A stretch of DNA of 64,000 nt. It comes from Paralithodes platypus (taxonomy: Eukaryota; Arthropoda; Malacostraca; Decapoda; Lithodidae). Each line of letters opens with the position of its first letter. Position 1 is the first letter of the stretch. The DNA is taken from the NCBI GenBank assembly GCA_032716605.1, contig CM064572.1, forward strand, positions 39,375,777 to 39,439,776, read 5' to 3'. The translations under genes and the position numbers were made by a program. Of the stretch, positions 1 through 10,495 are shown one piece after another. The notes under the pieces are model-generated. The model saw only the letters and a list, made by a program, of their open reading frames with translations. It was not told the DNA's origin and did not search any database.

Positions 1-969
1 CCGAAGGTGGTATAATGAAGATTACGTTATATGACGGGGATGCTCTCTTAATAAATCTAGGTCTCTAGTACCTAGTTCTATCCTGGCGATCCCTCAGAAG
101 TCAACACAAAGAGGCAGCACTATGTTGTGAGGGATAGGCTATGGCCCTCTCACACCACAGTGCTGTGCTCGCCAAGTAAACCCACCCGAAGACAACCTAG
201 GCTCCCACAGTACCTGTCGATGTCGTGCAGGGCTTAGCTAACACTGCACACATCGGAGACAACGACACAGTAACCTTACCCCTAGTCTAGCTTTAAATAA
301 CTAAGCAGAATCACTCAACACCCTGCCAGGGAGACATATACCGGTCTACAACCTTCCCGAGAGAGGACACACATGGAAAAGTCCGTCTCTCCAAACCTCA
401 TTAAAGCCTAATACATAGAAATATCTGAGAGTTTCGCGTACAATACGACTGGCCGACGGTGAACGTCTATGCTGAAACCAGAAGGGATGTTGAGTTTAAT
501 AAAGATTAGAGAATGAGAAAGGAGAAGTCGAGAGAGAGAAATAGTATGCAAAGTGGCGAGTATGGGGGACAGAATTGCAAAGGATGTAGACGATACGCGT
601 GTCAGGCCAGCTCTGAGCTGGTAAAAAACACTAGGCCGCGATGAGCAGGGACTAGTTGACCACCCGGCCGCCAACGCCGTCAGCGCCCAAGCGGGCCGCG
701 TGATAGCTCGCCCCGCTGCCAGGTGTACCCCGTCACCCTCTCTCGCTCGCCTCTCACACAAGCAACATTTATATTATAGCGAATATAAAATACAAGGCGC
801 GGTCACAGACCAAAACAAAGACCATTTCTAGACTGTCTGTGGCAACACGACACTAATAACATAAAGCAGATCATTCTAGGACAACTGTAGCCCATCCCCC
901 CATCCTGGCGAGCGCTAGCGAGCTGCAATGCCCCACGCAACCATTCTGCTAGCGCCGGGAGGCGTCACA
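1..969 (-). repeat. 3' LTR of the Gmr1-like element (partial)
   Basis: Matches 6297-7269 almost base for base. On the minus strand it opens with TGTGACGCC at 969, directly after a G-run polypurine tract. The window starts inside the repeat, so about 720 bp of its far end (the counterpart of 5578-6296) lie outside. The 117-codon minus frame at 408-761 is an LTR shadow repeated at 6708-7061, not a gene. Confidence 0.92.
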
Positions 970-980
970 CCCCCCCCAAG
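970..980 (-). other. Polypurine tract of the Gmr1-like element
   Basis: The minus strand reads CTTGGGGGGGG immediately before the TG that opens the 3' LTR. Position and composition fit the plus-strand primer of an LTR retrotransposon. The tract is absent beside the other LTR copy, which confirms the boundary at 969. Confidence 0.8.
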
Positions 981-1385
981 ATATGGGACACTCAACCATG
1001 AGCCCATATCTGAACAGGCAGAATGTCGCTAGAATCTGCCACTCCTAACCACTCTGCCACTCATGGAATGCAAGCTCAGTCTCCAAAAAAAAAATACAAC
1101 ATTTTATATATAAAACAATCTTATCACCCTTCCCAAACATAATACATTAATTCATAACATTGTGCTCCCAGAGCGAGCTTTAAGAAGCACAGCCTACTGA
1201 GAGAAAATCATCTGCACTCGGTACTCAGCTACAATATTATCTTAAAATTAATTATTAAAAAGAAAGAGTTTTTATTTAATTTTTCATACTTTATTTTAAT
1301 GTTGTTTTTGGCGGCTACTATAGATGTAGCCTAATTTTCGTCTAATCAAAGCCAACAACTCCTGCCCTGCGACCCTACGCTGATG
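981..1385 (-). other. Non-coding 3' interior of the Gmr1-like element
   Basis: AT-rich stretch between the RNase H remnant and the polypurine tract. I see no reading frame or second gene (no env-like frame). It holds short A and T runs only. Confidence 0.5.
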
Positions 1386-1467
1386 CTACACACGCGAGCC
1401 AACAAGCACCAGCGCAAAAATACACCGCGAGCCAAGACAGGAGGCTATACCAACATACTGTGGTAGC

Positions 1468-1916
1468 CTACCCCAGATCCTCCACCCACGACAGACACTG
1501 ACTGAGCAGCGAGGGTTCTCCTGCAAACAAAGCCAAAACATTATCAGTGCCCTTAGCATGCCACACATCCAACTTGTGTTCCGGCAGCACAACACCTGGC
1601 ACTGACAAACTGCCCAGCTCATCGCAAAACTGGCACTTCTCTTTGCTCTTCCCGGCAACGGGGCCTGCCAATAACCCTTCACTAGTTCTACCTTCGTGAT
1701 GAGCGAGGCAGCCCCGAAGCGGTCTATGGTGTCGTCAACTCTGGGTAATGGATAGGCGTCTGTCAGGGATAATGCTTCCACACTCTTGCAATCAACACAC
1801 ACACGGACTCTGCCACCAAACTCAGGTTGCAAAGCCACTGGCAACGACCACTCACGACATTCCTCATCCCTCAGACCCCCTCTCCACACGCTGTCCAGCT
1901 CCGCCCTCACAACAGG
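1468..1916 (-). pseudogene. RT N-terminus fused to RNase H C-terminus (remnants)
   Basis: This follows the integrase frame directly, in the same frame after a TAG at 1917-1919. The first ~90 codons match the start of a Ty3 reverse transcriptase: VVRAELD, then a CVDC stretch at the usual CVDYRK position, YPLPRVDDTIDRFG and VKGYWQ. After the KGYWQAPL region the sequence jumps to WHAKGTDNVLA in another frame (1468-1671), which is the typical end of Ty3 RNase H. The catalytic YxDD core, thumb and most of RNase H are therefore deleted. RT following integrase is what defines the Gmr1-like order. The copy is non-functional. Confidence 0.8.
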
Positions 1917-2717
1917 CTATCGAGCAGGATTTACACGGCAGGGAACCAACTCGAGCCCTGCACCGTCTCCAGCCTCCGTGTCTGATTCTACCCCGCACAT
2001 CAGGCCTGGAGAAGCAACAAACATGCGGACGGACTGCCACAGCCTAGCAAACAACTCCTCTTGTCGCTCAGGAACAAGAGGTTGCAACTTATCTTGCAGA
2101 ACAACATGCCCAGTGCCCTCCCACATCTCCTTCACCATGTGGAGAGGGCCCCTCACCCGATGCCCGAAAACAAGCTCATTCGGACTGAAACCGAGAGTCT
2201 CTCCAGGTACTTCCCTTGCCGCGAACAAAACATACGGCAGACCAAGGTCCCAATCCTTTCCGTTCTCTGCGCAATAACATCGAAGCATGCTTTTCAGCGT
2301 GGCGTGCCACCTCTCCAACACCCCTTGACTCTCCGGGTGATACGCAGAAGAGACGACAGTGCTGATGCCATGCTGAATCATAGTTTGTTTGAACAGATTA
2401 GAAGTAACACTAGAACCTTGGTCCGATTGCACCTCTTGCGGGTAACCATACCGCGAGCAATACCAGAGCAGGTTCCGGACAACAGTTTTCGCCGTCCCAT
2501 TTCTCATTGGATATGCATCAGGATAACGAGTGGCCACATCCATGATTGTTACTAGAAATTTATTACCGGCACTAGTAGGGGTTAGGGGTCCGACCATATC
2601 AATGATGACCTTACTGAAGGGCGGTCCACTGACAGGAATGGGGTGCAACGGGGCTCTCGGAATTCTTTGGTTAGGTTTTCCAACCCTCTGGCACGTATGA
2701 CACCTTGCTATCCAGGT
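1917..2717 (-). pseudogene. Integrase, catalytic core (Ty3/Gypsy)
   Basis: The frame begins upstream of its first Met with CHTC, the second half of the HHCC zinc domain, at about 2700. The core DDE domain follows: D in VIIDMVGP, D in QSDQGSSVTS and E in HPESQGVLERW, so all three catalytic residues are present. GFSPNELVFGHRVRGPL is typical of the region after the core. The end is abrupt: after ELFARLW the sequence becomes the RT entry (VNPAR, stop, PVVRAELD), so the integrase C-terminal domain and linker are missing. A one-base shift near 2718 separates it from the upstream frame that carries the two zinc-binding histidines. Confidence 0.88.
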
Positions 2718-4401
2718 TCCAGGTTACCACCTGCCCCTTCAACCCCGGCCACCAAAACAATTTTTCTAAACCCGCCACCGTTTTTCTCACCCCTAGATGT
2801 CCTGCCAGTGGTATGTCATGCGCCAACCTCAGTAGGCTATCCCTGCACTCCCGTGGCACCACCAACTGGTCCACTACTCCGGACCCCTCTTGCCAACTAC
2901 GTTTAGGGTCTTGAAAATGCCTATAGAGGATGCCTTCTAAATAAAAAAAATCTCCTGGATGTGCATCGCCGTCCTCGTCGAGCTCTACAGCTCCATTAGC
3001 ACACGTTTGGAGCTCAGGGTCCTCTAGTTGCAACCGACGTATATCTGAGGGGGCCAAGCGATCTAACTGCTCCCGGAGCAATGCATGACCTTCCCCGATA
3101 CTGGGCTGCTCCCTCTGTCTCTGTCGATGTACATAACGTTGCTGTCGTGGAGACTCGTCATGCCCAGCCTCGTCACTCTTGATGACAGGCCCAGGGGCTA
3201 CTCCAGAATTAAGTAATGGTGCTAATACTGAATCACCCAGGAGAGCCGCCGAGTCAAAACTCTTAAAACCAACTCCAGCTTTAGCCTCCTCCTGTTGATC
3301 GTTCCTCCGCTGGTCTGAAGATGGAGGACTAGGCTGTGACACTTTAGCTGCCCGAGCTCGAGTGACAACACACGCCATGGGTTGTGTCTGGCACCACTCG
3401 ACCCACTCTTGCTCTTTCCTACTCACGTCGGCCGGCCTCTCGGCAACGACTAAGGGTAGAACCTCAGAAGCGGGCATTGCAAAGTCGTTGCCGAGAAGAA
3501 GGTCGACGCCCTCCACTGGCAGTTTCTCCACAATCCCGACATCCAATTCACGTGCCACACCATCCACCTCCAACTCCAACCGCACCAGCGGGTATGACCG
3601 AGTTGCATTAATACCCTGCACCACCACCACCCGAGCCGCGTTTATAGGGTAGCCAATCAAGTTTTTCATCAGAGTCTGGGAAGCACCTGTATCACGCAAG
3701 ACCTCTACTCCATGCTTGCGCCCCGCCCACATCACGCAACCCCGCCCTCTATGGTCGCAAAAAACATCCTGAGCAGGGTTCGAGCCTCCCAGGTGCTTCT
3801 GCATTGGCTGTGCCTCAGCCTCTGACGAACTGCCCCGGGCAAACTCAGATGACTTCGGAGACACACCAATGTTGCAGGCCAAAGACACAGCTGCTGTAGG
3901 TGGTTTGCTAGGACAGACTCTTGCAAAGTGCCCCTTTTCATGACAATGATAACACTCCAACTCCCCTTTGGGCTTCCCTTGGTACTGGGAAGGGCCCGGC
4001 CCCTTCTTAAATGGGACGGTGCTAGTCTTGAGGTCAGTCTTGGTATCATGGCTCTTGTACTTGTTTGCACAAGGTATATCACTAACTCGGGGGGGTGGGG
4101 CGTCACGCCCCTTGTTACCTGCCTCACTACGCTGGGCAAACCCGCACCCACGAATTAGTGATAGCCGGAGGTCAGCCATCTCAGCTGCCTCCTGTAGAGT
4201 TTTTGGTTGCTTTTCTTTAAGGTTTAACGTCAGGTCGCCGCCCGTGCATTTGAAAAACTGCTCTAAAAGCACCAACTGTTTAATGTCGTCAAACGTAGTA
4301 TCTTTCTCCGACCTCAGCCAATTCCCAAAAGCATCGGACAGCTCCCGGGCATGCTCCAAAAAGGTGCTCTCCCGACCCTTGGTAACACCCCGGAACTTCA
4401 A
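2671..4401 (-). pseudogene. Gag C-terminus, CCHC knuckle, protease and integrase zinc-domain start
   Basis: The frame has 576 codons; its first codon is TTG, so this is a frame entered by a shift, not a start. Residues ~1-90 continue the capsid-like gag domain. C150-x2-C-x4-H-x4-C163 is a perfect CCHC knuckle. D237-T-G-A240 is the aspartic protease site, with LLLGND at 301-306 as the flap-side motif. Residues ~430-560 are the region before integrase, ending with the zinc-domain histidines H528 and H535 and a WWPGLK motif. No RT lies between protease and integrase, as expected for Gmr1-like elements. It ends at 2671 because of the indel near 2718. Confidence 0.88.
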
Positions 4402-5365
4402 CCTCTGGTTGTAGTTCGTATGCTCTCAGGACAGCCTCCTTGAGTTTCTCATAGATAATACACGACTCTATAGGCAACGCATCGTAGGCTTTAAGACCCT
4501 TGCCTATTAATCTAGAGGATACAAGTGCTGCCCATTTATTCTCTGGCCACTGGTGTTCCTGGCACTTCTTCTCAAAGCGTGTGAAAAATTCTGTTACACC
4601 ACTCTCATCAAACACCGGAACCAGTTTGAATAAGTGCGAGAGAGACTGCTCGTGAACACGGTTACCAGCCCCAAGTCGCTGTCCCGTTGCCTCTACTCGC
4701 GACTTCTCTACGTCCATGTCGGCACAGTACCTAGTCGACTCTAAATCCGCTTGGATTTTTGCTAGCTCTATGTGCTGAGACTGCTGACTGATAGTTTTTC
4801 TCTCTTCTATCTTGGCTAATTCTATTTGCTGCTGGAGCTCACCTGCCCTGATAGCCTTTCTCTCTTCGATCTTAGCTAATTCGAGCTGAAGCAATAATTC
4901 TGGAGATAACCCTTGAGGAGGTGAAGGTGCTACAATGTTGGAAATTACCGGTGGTCCCCCCAGGGGCAACCCACCCTGCCAGTCACCACCCAACTGCGGA
5001 AGCGTACCCGGGGTCGGCAAACTACTGGGATGGCTGGGAGTCGAGTGTAGGGGAAGCATGGCCGAAGGGTTCTGAGCACTCGACCCATCTCGCTCACCAG
5101 TCACCCTGCCCAGTACACACGTTATCAAGTTATCCTTGGTAATGCTGCTGGTAACCGCATGACCGATAGCTGTGGCCAGGCATTGAAGACCGTACCGATC
5201 CATACCCTCCAACCGCTCGGCAGTAACAGGCCATTGCAAAAATATCCTAGCATCCTCCTCACAGTTCACCCGATTAACCCTTTCATCATGCTGCTGTTCC
5301 TCAGTTTCGACATTACGTACTGTGTCTCCATTCTCCTCTGACCCGGTATAAGACATGATGCTCAC
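4289..5365 (-). pseudogene. Gag N-terminal part
   Basis: The Met at 5365 (MSIMSYTG) lies 195 bp downstream of the primer-binding site and is the likely gag start. Residues ~160-215 are a charged helical stretch with repeated ELAKIEERK units, probably a coiled coil. Residues ~240-320 (FDESGVTEFFTRFEKKC, KWAALVSSRL, AYDALP, KEAVLRAYELQPE) are a Ty3-type capsid domain. The true frame leaves this one near 4415 and continues in 2671-4401, so the last ~40 residues here are out of frame. The break is an indel at the AYELQPE region. Confidence 0.82.
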
Positions 5366-5558
5366 AAAAATTTCTCACCACAATATTCAGAAAAGAAGTA
5401 CCCCCAAACTCTTATGTAGCACTATTCACTTGCCAAAAATGTCTGAAGACTCTCAAGTGCTATACTACTTTGCCAAAAACAAATTAACGTGCCCACTATA
5501 TTCCTCAATAAAACAAATGACCACAACAATCCTGCAATTATCTCTTAGTTAACAAGAT

Positions 5559-5575
5559 CCTGAGCTAGGTCACCA
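5559..5575 (-). other. Primer-binding site of the Gmr1-like element
   Basis: On the minus strand TGGTGACCTAGCTCAGG follows the LTR end ...GTAACA after a 2-base AA spacer. A TGG start complementary to a tRNA CCA end is the normal first-strand primer site. I do not assign the tRNA. Confidence 0.72.
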
Positions 5576-5577
5576 TT

Positions 5578-7269
5578 TGTTACGATCCATGTTCTCAAAG
5601 ACACAGGGCTCTTCAACATTGGACTAGATATTGGCAAAATGCAACAACGGTAACACTAGATCCAACCCCTGCCTTAAACACTGGAAAACAAAACACCATT
5701 ACCGCCCTGAGTCGTGCCTGGACAACGAGGTATCCTATGACTCGGTAACTGGTGCACACACACTAGGCTGACGCTCGATGAAATAGCCTATTCTCAAACA
5801 GTAAAAGATTACTCTATTAGGTTACACAAAGAAAAGATAGTTAACGTGATTAATTAACGTTACGGTAGATACTCAAATAACTGGCACTCCTGTATTAAAG
5901 AAAGTGCAATGCTAGTCCTGCAACATCAACTGGAAACTTCTGAAATAAGTCTGATGCTGGGAAGATGTTCGTAAAGAATCTTGAACAATTATAATGCAGA
6001 ATACGGGTCACAATAAATACTAGGACATATAGTAATAATAGGCAGGCGAATAATAAAGACTGCGCAAAGGTAGTAATGCTCGACAACTAAAGAAATGCTT
6101 CATGACACAACGCAACAGCCTACTAGGGTTGTGCAACTCAACAACAACCTCGGCTCAAAAGTGCAGTGAATAATAATGTGGCATACATAATAATGGAGCT
6201 TATCTCTAACCAGTGTCTGCTCGGTTAATAAAGTCTAGCTGGGGTATCAAGGCAGGGCAACAATGGGCGAGCATGTGGCTCGTAGCCTAACGTTGTCCGA
6301 GGGTGGTATAATGAAGATTACGTTATATGACGGGGATGCTCTCTTGATAAATCTAGGTCTCTAGTACCTAGTTCTATCCTGGTGATCCCTCAGAAGTCAA
6401 CACAAAGAGGCAGCACTATGTTGTGAGGGATAGGCTATGGCCCTCTCACACCACAGTGCTGTGCTCGCCAAGTAAACCCACCCGAAGACAACCTAGGCTC
6501 CCACAGTACCTGTCGATGTCGTGCAGGGCTTAGCTAACACTGCACACATCGGAGACAACGACACAGTAACCTTACCCCTAGTCTAGCTTTAAATAACTAA
6601 GCAGAATCACTCAACACCCTGGGTGCCAGGGAGACATATATCGGTTTACAACCTTCCCGAGAGAGGACACACACGGAAAAGTCCGTCTCTCCAAACCTCA
6701 TTAAAGCCTAATACATAGAAATATCTGAGAGCTTCGCGTACAATACGACTGGCCGACGGTGAACGTCTATGCTGAAACCAGAAGGGATGTTGAGTTTAAT
6801 AAAGATTAGAGAATGAGAAAGGAGAAGTCGAGAGAGAGAAATAGTATGCAAAGTGGCGAGTATGGGGGACAGAATTGCAAAGGATGTAGACGATACGCGT
6901 GTCAGGCCAGCTCTGAGCTGGTAAAAAACACGAGGCCGCGATGAGCAGGGACTAGTTGACCACCCGGCCGCCAACGCCGTCAGCGCCCAAGCGGGCCGCG
7001 TGATAGCTCGCCCCGCTGCCAGGTGTACCCCGTCACCCTCTCTCGCTCGCCTCTCACACAAGCAACATTTATATTATAGCGAATATAAAATACAAGGCGC
7101 GGTCACAGACCAAAACAAAGACCATTTCTAGACTGTCTGTGGCAACACGACACTAATAACATAAAGCAGATCATTCTAGGACAACTGTAGCCCATTCCCC
7201 CATCCTGGCGAGCGCTAGCGAGCTGCAATGCCCCACGCAACCATTCTGCTAGCGCCGGGAGGCGTCACA
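5578..7269 (-). repeat. 5' LTR of the Gmr1-like element
   Basis: 1692 bp, ending in short inverted termini (plus strand TGTTAC at 5578, GTCACA at 7269). The part 6297-7269 is duplicated at 1-969; the rest of the partner lies outside the window. Boundaries are set by the primer-binding site on one side and the duplicated TG end on the other. Positions 7205-7224 carry a 20-base motif almost shared with the TTAA MITEs (see findings). Confidence 0.85.
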
Positions 7270-8724
7270 CAAGTGGGACCAGAAATAGGATACTTTCCAA
7301 ATGCTAGTAAGTCTATACTGATAGTAAAAGCAGAACATTACGAAAATGCCTTAGAAGCTTTCAACAGTAGTGAAGTGGTCGTAACAAAGGACGGACAGCG
7401 TCATCTAGGGGCAGTGATTGGCACAGAAGAGTTAAAAAAGCAATACATTGAAGAGAAGATCAGAGAGTGGGTAAACGAAATAGAAATACTAGCCAAAATT
7501 GCAAAGACGGAACCACAAGCTGCATATTCGGCATTCACATATGGGGTCAAACACCGCTGGACCTACTTGATGCGTACCATTCCAAACGTGGGTCCACAAC
7601 TTCAACCGCTAGAAGATGCCATCAGAGACAAACTCATCCCAGCTTGGATGAAGTCCCACACCCCAAATGCTACAGAGAGGGAGTTGCTCGCACTTCCTCC
7701 TAGGTTAGGAGGGCTTGGAATCATCAATCCGGTGAGGAGTGCGACAACGGAACACCAGAACTCAGTAAAGATAACAGAATCTCTCACTGAACGCATCGTA
7801 GCGCAAGATCCTGACGGCGAAGTGGACCAGGCGGACATCTACAACATCAGAAAGACCATCACGTCAGAGAGGCAAAACTCACAGAAAAATGACCTGGCAC
7901 AATTGATGCGACAACTTTCCCCGAGACTAACAAGAAAAGTACAAATAGCACAAGAAACGGGTGCTTCAAATTGGCTGACAACGCTACCAATCAAGGCAAA
8001 AGGCTTCAATCTAAACAAACAAGAATTTAATGATGCTATTGCACTGAGGTATGATTGGCCGATTGAAGAACTGCCCGATCGATGCGTTTGTGGAATCAAC
8101 AACGATGCAGACCACAGCATGATATGTAAGAAGGGAGGATTCATCAGCATCAGGCACGATGAAGTAAGAGATGTAACGGCGAACATGCTCAGGGAGGTGT
8201 GTCGAGATGTGGTGCGCGAACCATCACTCATTCCCTTGGAGGGAGAGATCTTGCAGCACAGGACGGCCAACACATCCAACGAAGCACGAGTGGACGTTAG
8301 TGCAAGAAGTTTTTGTACAAGAGCATAGCGAGCATTCTTTGACGTAAGAATATTCGACCCAATGGCCCATAGCTACAGCGGGCTGTCTCTGGAGGCTGCA
8401 CACAAGAGAAATGAACAAGAGAAGGTCAGGGCATATGGGGAAAGGATCTTAAATATCGAACATGGCAGCTTTACCCCACTAGTCTTCACCACATCTGGAG
8501 GGATGGGACCTAGGGCTCAGTGCTTCTATTCAAGGCTTGCAGAGATCATCGCAGAGAAGAAGAAACAGCCCAGGAGCCACGTTGTAGCCTGGGTGAGGTG
8601 CCGTCTATCTTTCTCGTTGCTCAGATCAGCACTACTATGCCTGCGGGGAACAAGACTGTCTGCACCACAACCAGCGACGGTGGCAGAAGTGGACTACGAA
8701 GCAGCAGTGGCAGAGGAAGCATAG
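7270..8724 (+). pseudogene. C-terminal part of an RT retroelement with RLE-like domain
   Basis: The frame is open from the LTR junction to 8724 except for one TAG at 8326-8328. The ATG at 7228 belongs to the inserted LTR and is not its start. It opens at GYFPNASKS, which in the family I recall lies just after the RT catalytic box; the catalytic part is cut off by the LTR insertion. Then come QRHLGAVIGTEE, AFTYGVKHRWTYLMRT and ALPPRLGGLGI. A Cys/His cluster (CVCG..DHSMICKKGG) is followed by RHDEVRD, ARVDVSAR, and after the stop FFDVRIFDP. That arrangement resembles the zinc plus restriction-enzyme-like endonuclease end of R2/Hero-type elements. Similar proteins are common in cnidarians and other invertebrates from memory; family assignment is tentative. 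Confidence 0.7.
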
Positions 8725-9200
8725 GAAGCATAGGAAGCAGACTGGATTGAAGTTGCATGGTGTTGAATAGTAATATCTGATGCTTGTAAAATAAAATGTA
8801 TGAACAATATTAAATAAAAATCAATGTAGTAGTAGTAATCCACGATGATGAGTCTGAGTGCTGACCCCGGAATAGTAAGTAGCTGAATGACTACCAAGTC
8901 GGATGCTTTGATGACTGTTCTGACCTGGTTTAGGGTCCAAAGAGGGGATGCACAGGCTGAGTGGTTTGCAATTGGAGAAAAAAAAAGTAGTAGTAGTATT
9001 AGAAGTAGTAGTAGTAGTAGTACAATTAGTAGTAGTAGTAGTAGTAGTAATCCACAATGATGAGTCTGAGTGCTGACCCCGGAATAGTAAGTAGCTGAAT
9101 GACTACCAAATCGGATGCTTTGATGACTGTTCTGACCTGGTTTAGGGTCCAAAGAGGGAATGCACAGGCTGAGTGATTTATAAAAAAAAAAAAAAAAAAA

Positions 9201-9231
<31 letters not shown>

Positions 9232-9407
9232 CGTAGTGGTGTGGTGGTGGTGGTGTTGCTAGTAGTAGTAGTAATAGTAGTAGTAATAGTAATAATAGTA
9301 GTAGTAGTAGAAGTAGTATATATTTATTTATTTGTGGGGGGGGGGGATGAATGATACTTTAAAAACACTATATATAAAGCAGAAGGACATAGTGAGTAGT
9401 AGTGACC
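8725..9407 (+). repeat. 3' tail with duplicated ~140-bp segment and (TAG)n arrays
   Basis: Two AATAAA-type signals occur near 8790 and 8813. A ~140-bp segment beginning ATCCACGATGATGAG is present twice (about 8839-8985 and 9050-9180). Each copy ends in an A-run and is joined by (AGT)n. The second copy is followed by a ~20-base A-run and a long imperfect (AGT)n to ~9318. This looks like tandem retroelement 3' ends with a TAG-type tail. No gene seen. Confidence 0.6.
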
Positions 9408-9448
9408 GAGGCCTCTCGAAGTCAAGGGGCCTACGAACCAAATCACAG
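9408..9448 (+). repeat. Left terminal inverted repeat of the DDE transposon
   Basis: 41 bases, identical to the reverse complement of 12731-12771. It starts with the palindrome GAGGCCTC. Confidence 0.92.
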
Positions 9449-9654
9449 TTTCGAGTAATAAGGGGTTAAAGTCTAAGAAAGGTACTGCACTCCAAAACTA
9501 TACTCCTATGACAATGTTATACATCAATGGAAAGCTCTCGACCTGACATAAAAATTATGTTGGTGTTTTTTTCTGAAAATCTGAAAATAATAATACAACA
9601 CCATAAAACACCAAGGGGTGTGTATTTGTGTATGTGTGTTTATTGTTCAATTTA

Positions 9655-10345
9655 AATTAAAACATGATAATTTCAGAGTACTTGATAACACTAAGAAGCA
9701 GTTCAAATTTGAAAGCAATATTCCCAAAATTGCGTGTTTTATGCGTGTTTTTCGTTCGACATGTTTTATGGTGTTTTATCAAAACATACAGAATGCATAC
9801 AAATTATTATGGTAGTATGATCAAAAGAATGAGTGTACACATTGTAAAGAAAAATCATAGCAATGTTTTTGTGGAAATCCGTCATTATTAGGTAAAACAC
9901 CAACAAACACATAGTGGGTTTTTTTTATGTACCCGTAAATGTTATTAGATTACATTCATACTTGGAACATTACAACATTTTGCAATAACTAGGAGACAGC
10001 CGAAACATTTAAGCAAAATTCCAAAAATTGCGTGTTTTATGTGTGTTTTTCCATCTGCCTGTTTGGTGGTGTTTTAGTAAAACATAAAAAATGCACACAA
10101 ATTATATTATAGCATAATCAAAAGATAGAGTGTAAATAAATGGATGAAATCGTATCAGTGTTTGTGTGAACATCTGTATTTCCTAAAAAACACAAACAAA
10201 CACGTAATTTTTTTTTTTTTTTTTTGTGTATCCGTAATTATGGGCCGATTTATTTCATACTTATATTTTTGAATAACCATGATGTGACTAAGATTTAGTC
10301 CAAATTAGAAAGCATAATTCCCATAATTACATATTATAATAATTT
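9655..10345. repeat. Degenerate ~300-bp tandem repeat inside the transposon
   Basis: The 9727 region (AAAATTGCGTGTTTTATG, then TGTGTTTTTC-like, AAACACCAACAAACAC, T-run) recurs at ~10024 in the same order, with a partial third copy from ~10250. It fills the non-coding space 3' of the transposase frame. Small plus-strand frames at 9618-9891 are shadows of this AT-rich repeat. Confidence 0.65.
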
Positions 10346-10495
10346 AATTTCATAAATTATAAGAAAAGACTTAGTTCCTTCGTGTTTGATGTGTGAACAA
10401 TGGTAATAAAATCATTATAAAGTTGAATATTATTTACCTCTAAACTGCTGCCCAATCCGCTTGTCAATGTGAGAGGTGGGAGGGGGGGGGGGGGT

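Larger units (their letters stand above)
1..7269 (-). mobile_element. Gmr1-like Ty3/Gypsy LTR retrotransposon, internally deleted
   Basis: Two near-identical long terminal repeats flank a 4.6-kb interior read on the minus strand. The order is 5' LTR (5578-7269), primer-binding site, gag, CCHC knuckle, protease, integrase, RT and RNase H remnants, polypurine tract, then the 3' LTR (1-969, cut by the window edge). Integrase lies upstream of RT, as described for the Gmr1 group of Ty3/Gypsy elements and unlike ordinary Gypsy. About nine substitutions and one 4-bp indel separate the visible LTR overlap (~970 bp), so the insertion is recent. The copy cannot be autonomous: most of RT and RNase H is missing and there are frameshifts. 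The right junction (7269/7270) falls inside another retroelement. Confidence 0.9.

Noticed and set aside
408..761. 117-codon minus frame repeated at 6708-7061
   Set aside because: Lies wholly inside the duplicated LTR, has no recognisable domain, and its duplication is explained by the LTR pair.
7228..7269. ATG start of the 366-codon plus frame
   Set aside because: These codons come from the inserted LTR; the real protein is entered only after 7269, so the start is accidental.
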